A stretch of DNA of 64,000 bases from the NCBI GenBank assembly GCA_964449325.1, contig CAYUYJ010000013.1, forward strand, positions 1 through 64,000. Direction: 5' to 3'. Under the pieces are notes generated by a model that saw only the letters and a list, made by a program, of their open reading frames with translations, was not told the DNA's origin and made no database searches. Shown here in pieces: positions 63,401-64,000 of the stretch. Every line of letters begins with the position of its first letter. The first letter of the stretch is position 1. Both the position numbers and the translations under genes were made by a program. This DNA comes from RGIG3002 sp964449325 (GTDB lineage Bacteria > Bacillota > Clostridia > Lachnospirales > Lachnospiraceae).

Positions 63401-64000
63401 ACAACCACGATTCCTATCAGCAAAAGATTCAACAACGAATTTCTTATTAACTGAAGATAACTTTCTTTATACAGTTCCCATTCCTGTACACTCAAAATCA
63501 AATACCAGTTGTTCTGTGTACGGGTAAAAAACACCTTGTTTTTCTTCCCGTTAATATTACTGTCAAAGGATAACTGCTCTTTTCTCTGTACGGTAATCTC
63601 TCGGAACACATTATCATACTCCGGCAGTGCTTCCGACAGGCTTTTCCCAAGATAATCCGCATTCGCATAGCCGATAATCATTCCCTCATCATTGACAATG
63701 AGAGCCTCACTCTTATTATCACTCTGCATTTCCTCAATGGAATTCTGTATTTTGGACAAACTGAAATCCAGTGCCACGATACTTCTTCTGTCAGAAAGCA
63801 GTTCGGCTACCGTAAAGCACATATTTCCTGTAACAAGGTCTACATAGGGAGGAGAAATATAAATATCACCGGGATTTTGCTTCAGTGTCTCTGAATACCA
63901 GATTCGCTCCTCCACCTTAAAATCTTCCGGCAGATCATACCCCGGCAGAATAATATATTCATCACGCACCAGAAAAGTATTCATACAGACACCGTCCGAC
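60496..64000 (-). CDS. Tandem Cache-kinase hybrid protein (5' end outside the window)
   Basis: At least 1167 residues; the frame is open to the window edge, so the true start is not seen. Numbering from the ATG at 63984: part of a first Cache domain (1-165), a helix (about 178-200), a HisKA-like coil whose H-box reads NLSSELKTPL (Ser223 where His is expected) and no ATPase domain, a second helix (about 300-320), a complete dCache domain (about 330-560), a third helix, an intact HisKA (SHEIRTPIN, His627), HATPase (NLLTNAVKYT, DTGIGI, GTGLGISI), receiver (Asp926) and HPt (His1104). It looks like two sensor kinases fused, the first reduced to a sensor. It is the upstream gene of the signalling operon. 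Confidence 0.88.
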   Translation of the reverse strand, partial: SDGVCMNTFLVRDEYIILPGYDLPEDFKVEERIWYSETLKQNPGDIYISPPYVDLVTGNMCFTVAELLSDRRSIVALDFSLSKIQNSIEEMQSDNKSEALIVNDEGMIIGYANADYLGKSLSEALPEYDNVFREITVQRKEQLSFDSNINGKKNKVFFTRTQNNWYLILSVQEWELYKESYLQLIRNSLLNLLLIGIVVVLYIRAQNDRMRAEKALSVKENFLSNLSSELKTPLKRILNSSNRKSLSMSTDLKDNIDKIQESALLLSNMLDNLFSYSGLTKADEGQKRKATKTDREETESRIGKRTRWQVTGVLIIAMFLILFFCDTMLLDLGATRMSEEVSGYNAKLIEWMEDRKTILEMFCHSIAAQPELLEERSQATAYLNAVAENYPEISLVYIGNPDTSWKVIMNNGWVPGEDYILQAYPWYADTMSDKEGFFISSPYYDTQEKRYYLTFSKRVYGKDGTFLGVFAIDFNLDKLTEVMQNTYSEDGYAFLINNNGIIINHPNEEYQLSGNSSVNVRDLNYAKVYSKNSEISVLKDYDGKYKACISEHDDVSNFTIMVVKDWWSIYGGIVFFILAFLPMFGFCIFAVRYLIRRLLIWQQAVSVRLKDAADEAVQATQAKSQFLAQMSHEIRTPINAVLGMNEMILRESEDEDICEYAENIQSAGKTLLALINSILDFSKIEDGKMEIVPVRYDTSDLINDLINMIADKAEKKGLLLELKIDEKLPCSLYGDDVRIRQIIINLLTNAVKYTREGKVTLVIQKQDVAEETEDILLHVEVIDTGIGIRKEDMGKLFESFQRLDEEKNHNVEGTGLGISIVQSLLKMMGSSLEVESEYGKGSKFSFDLKQRIVDRTPVGHNVIQKEKMKKEEKGYLYAPDAEILIVDDNQMNLKVAVGLLKRSSIKVDTASSGMECIRMVEKKQYDIIFMDHMMPEMDGIETMKALRKSKFLPVYTKIIVMTANAITGAKEQYLAEGFDDYLSKPIVVEGLEKILAEYLPKEKVGFKNKEKKKASVQETASQEVSEKTEKIEPQNMQDMTPEDSFSPEELQIFSMQIPQLDVKEGLAFCAESKMFYIEMLNEFAEGKKDEELEDFLQKADWENYRITVHALKSNAKTIGAAELSEEARMQEMAAKEGHTEEVVANHKALTEHYQVLKNLIRKVTEQM

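Overview
The window looks like chromosomal DNA of a low-GC Clostridia bacterium, most likely a Lachnospiraceae gut commensal. Evidence: a six-cysteine SCIFF ranthipeptide with its maturase, fused SecDF, a meso-DAP-type MurE, PASTA kinase and phosphatase genes, strong AGGAGG-type ribosome sites, many TTG/GTG starts, and large ABC-sugar solute-binding lipoproteins. I saw no rRNA, tRNA or CRISPR array.

Layout. 1-960: eroded coding DNA. 962-2035: nitroreductase and a PAS protein. 2076-14235 (minus): a compact housekeeping operon read murE-priA-def-fmt-zinc protease-rsmB-rlmN-stp-prkC-rsgA. 14595-20809 (minus): a small membrane protein, SCIFF peptide (scfA), its radical-SAM maturase (scfB), secDF and recJ, with hairpins that probably step expression down. 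20931-22244 (plus): a CBS/CorC-type membrane protein. 22304-32061 (minus): an unusual operon with two sugar permeases, two giant paralogous solute-binding lipoproteins, a HlyD-type adaptor and a MacB-like membrane protein, but no ATPase gene. 32212-33678: an HD-GYP protein and a cell-wall amidase.

33.7-47.5 kb: a 13.6-kb accessory island inserted at the 3' end of an amino-acid racemase gene. It is bracketed by 154/155-bp direct repeats, each of which preserves the racemase C-terminus. It carries a truncated secreted protein, a complete IS66 element with 8-bp target duplication, a lipoprotein, a frameshifted cysteine hydrolase, a DUF262-AlbA_2 fusion with a defence-like look, a roughly 650-nt candidate structured RNA with its own promoter and terminator, a hexapeptide-repeat protein, and a Fic / decayed gene / HipA-like kinase operon. 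No integrase or relaxase is present, so it resembles a cis-mobilizable or decayed integrative element.

47.5-51.7 kb (minus): TetR regulator, MFS exporter, racemase and MATE exporter. Two identical 8-3-8 palindromes in front of tetR and the MFS gene look like the TetR operator. 51.8-53.2 kb: an AAA/PD-(D/E)XK gene that lost its P-loop by a small deletion. 53.3-64.0 kb (minus): a sensory operon with a chemoreceptor and three hybrid histidine kinases, one carrying an N-terminal DegV lipid-binding domain and one built of two fused Cache-kinase units, the first of which has lost its phospho-acceptor histidine. The last gene runs off the window edge.
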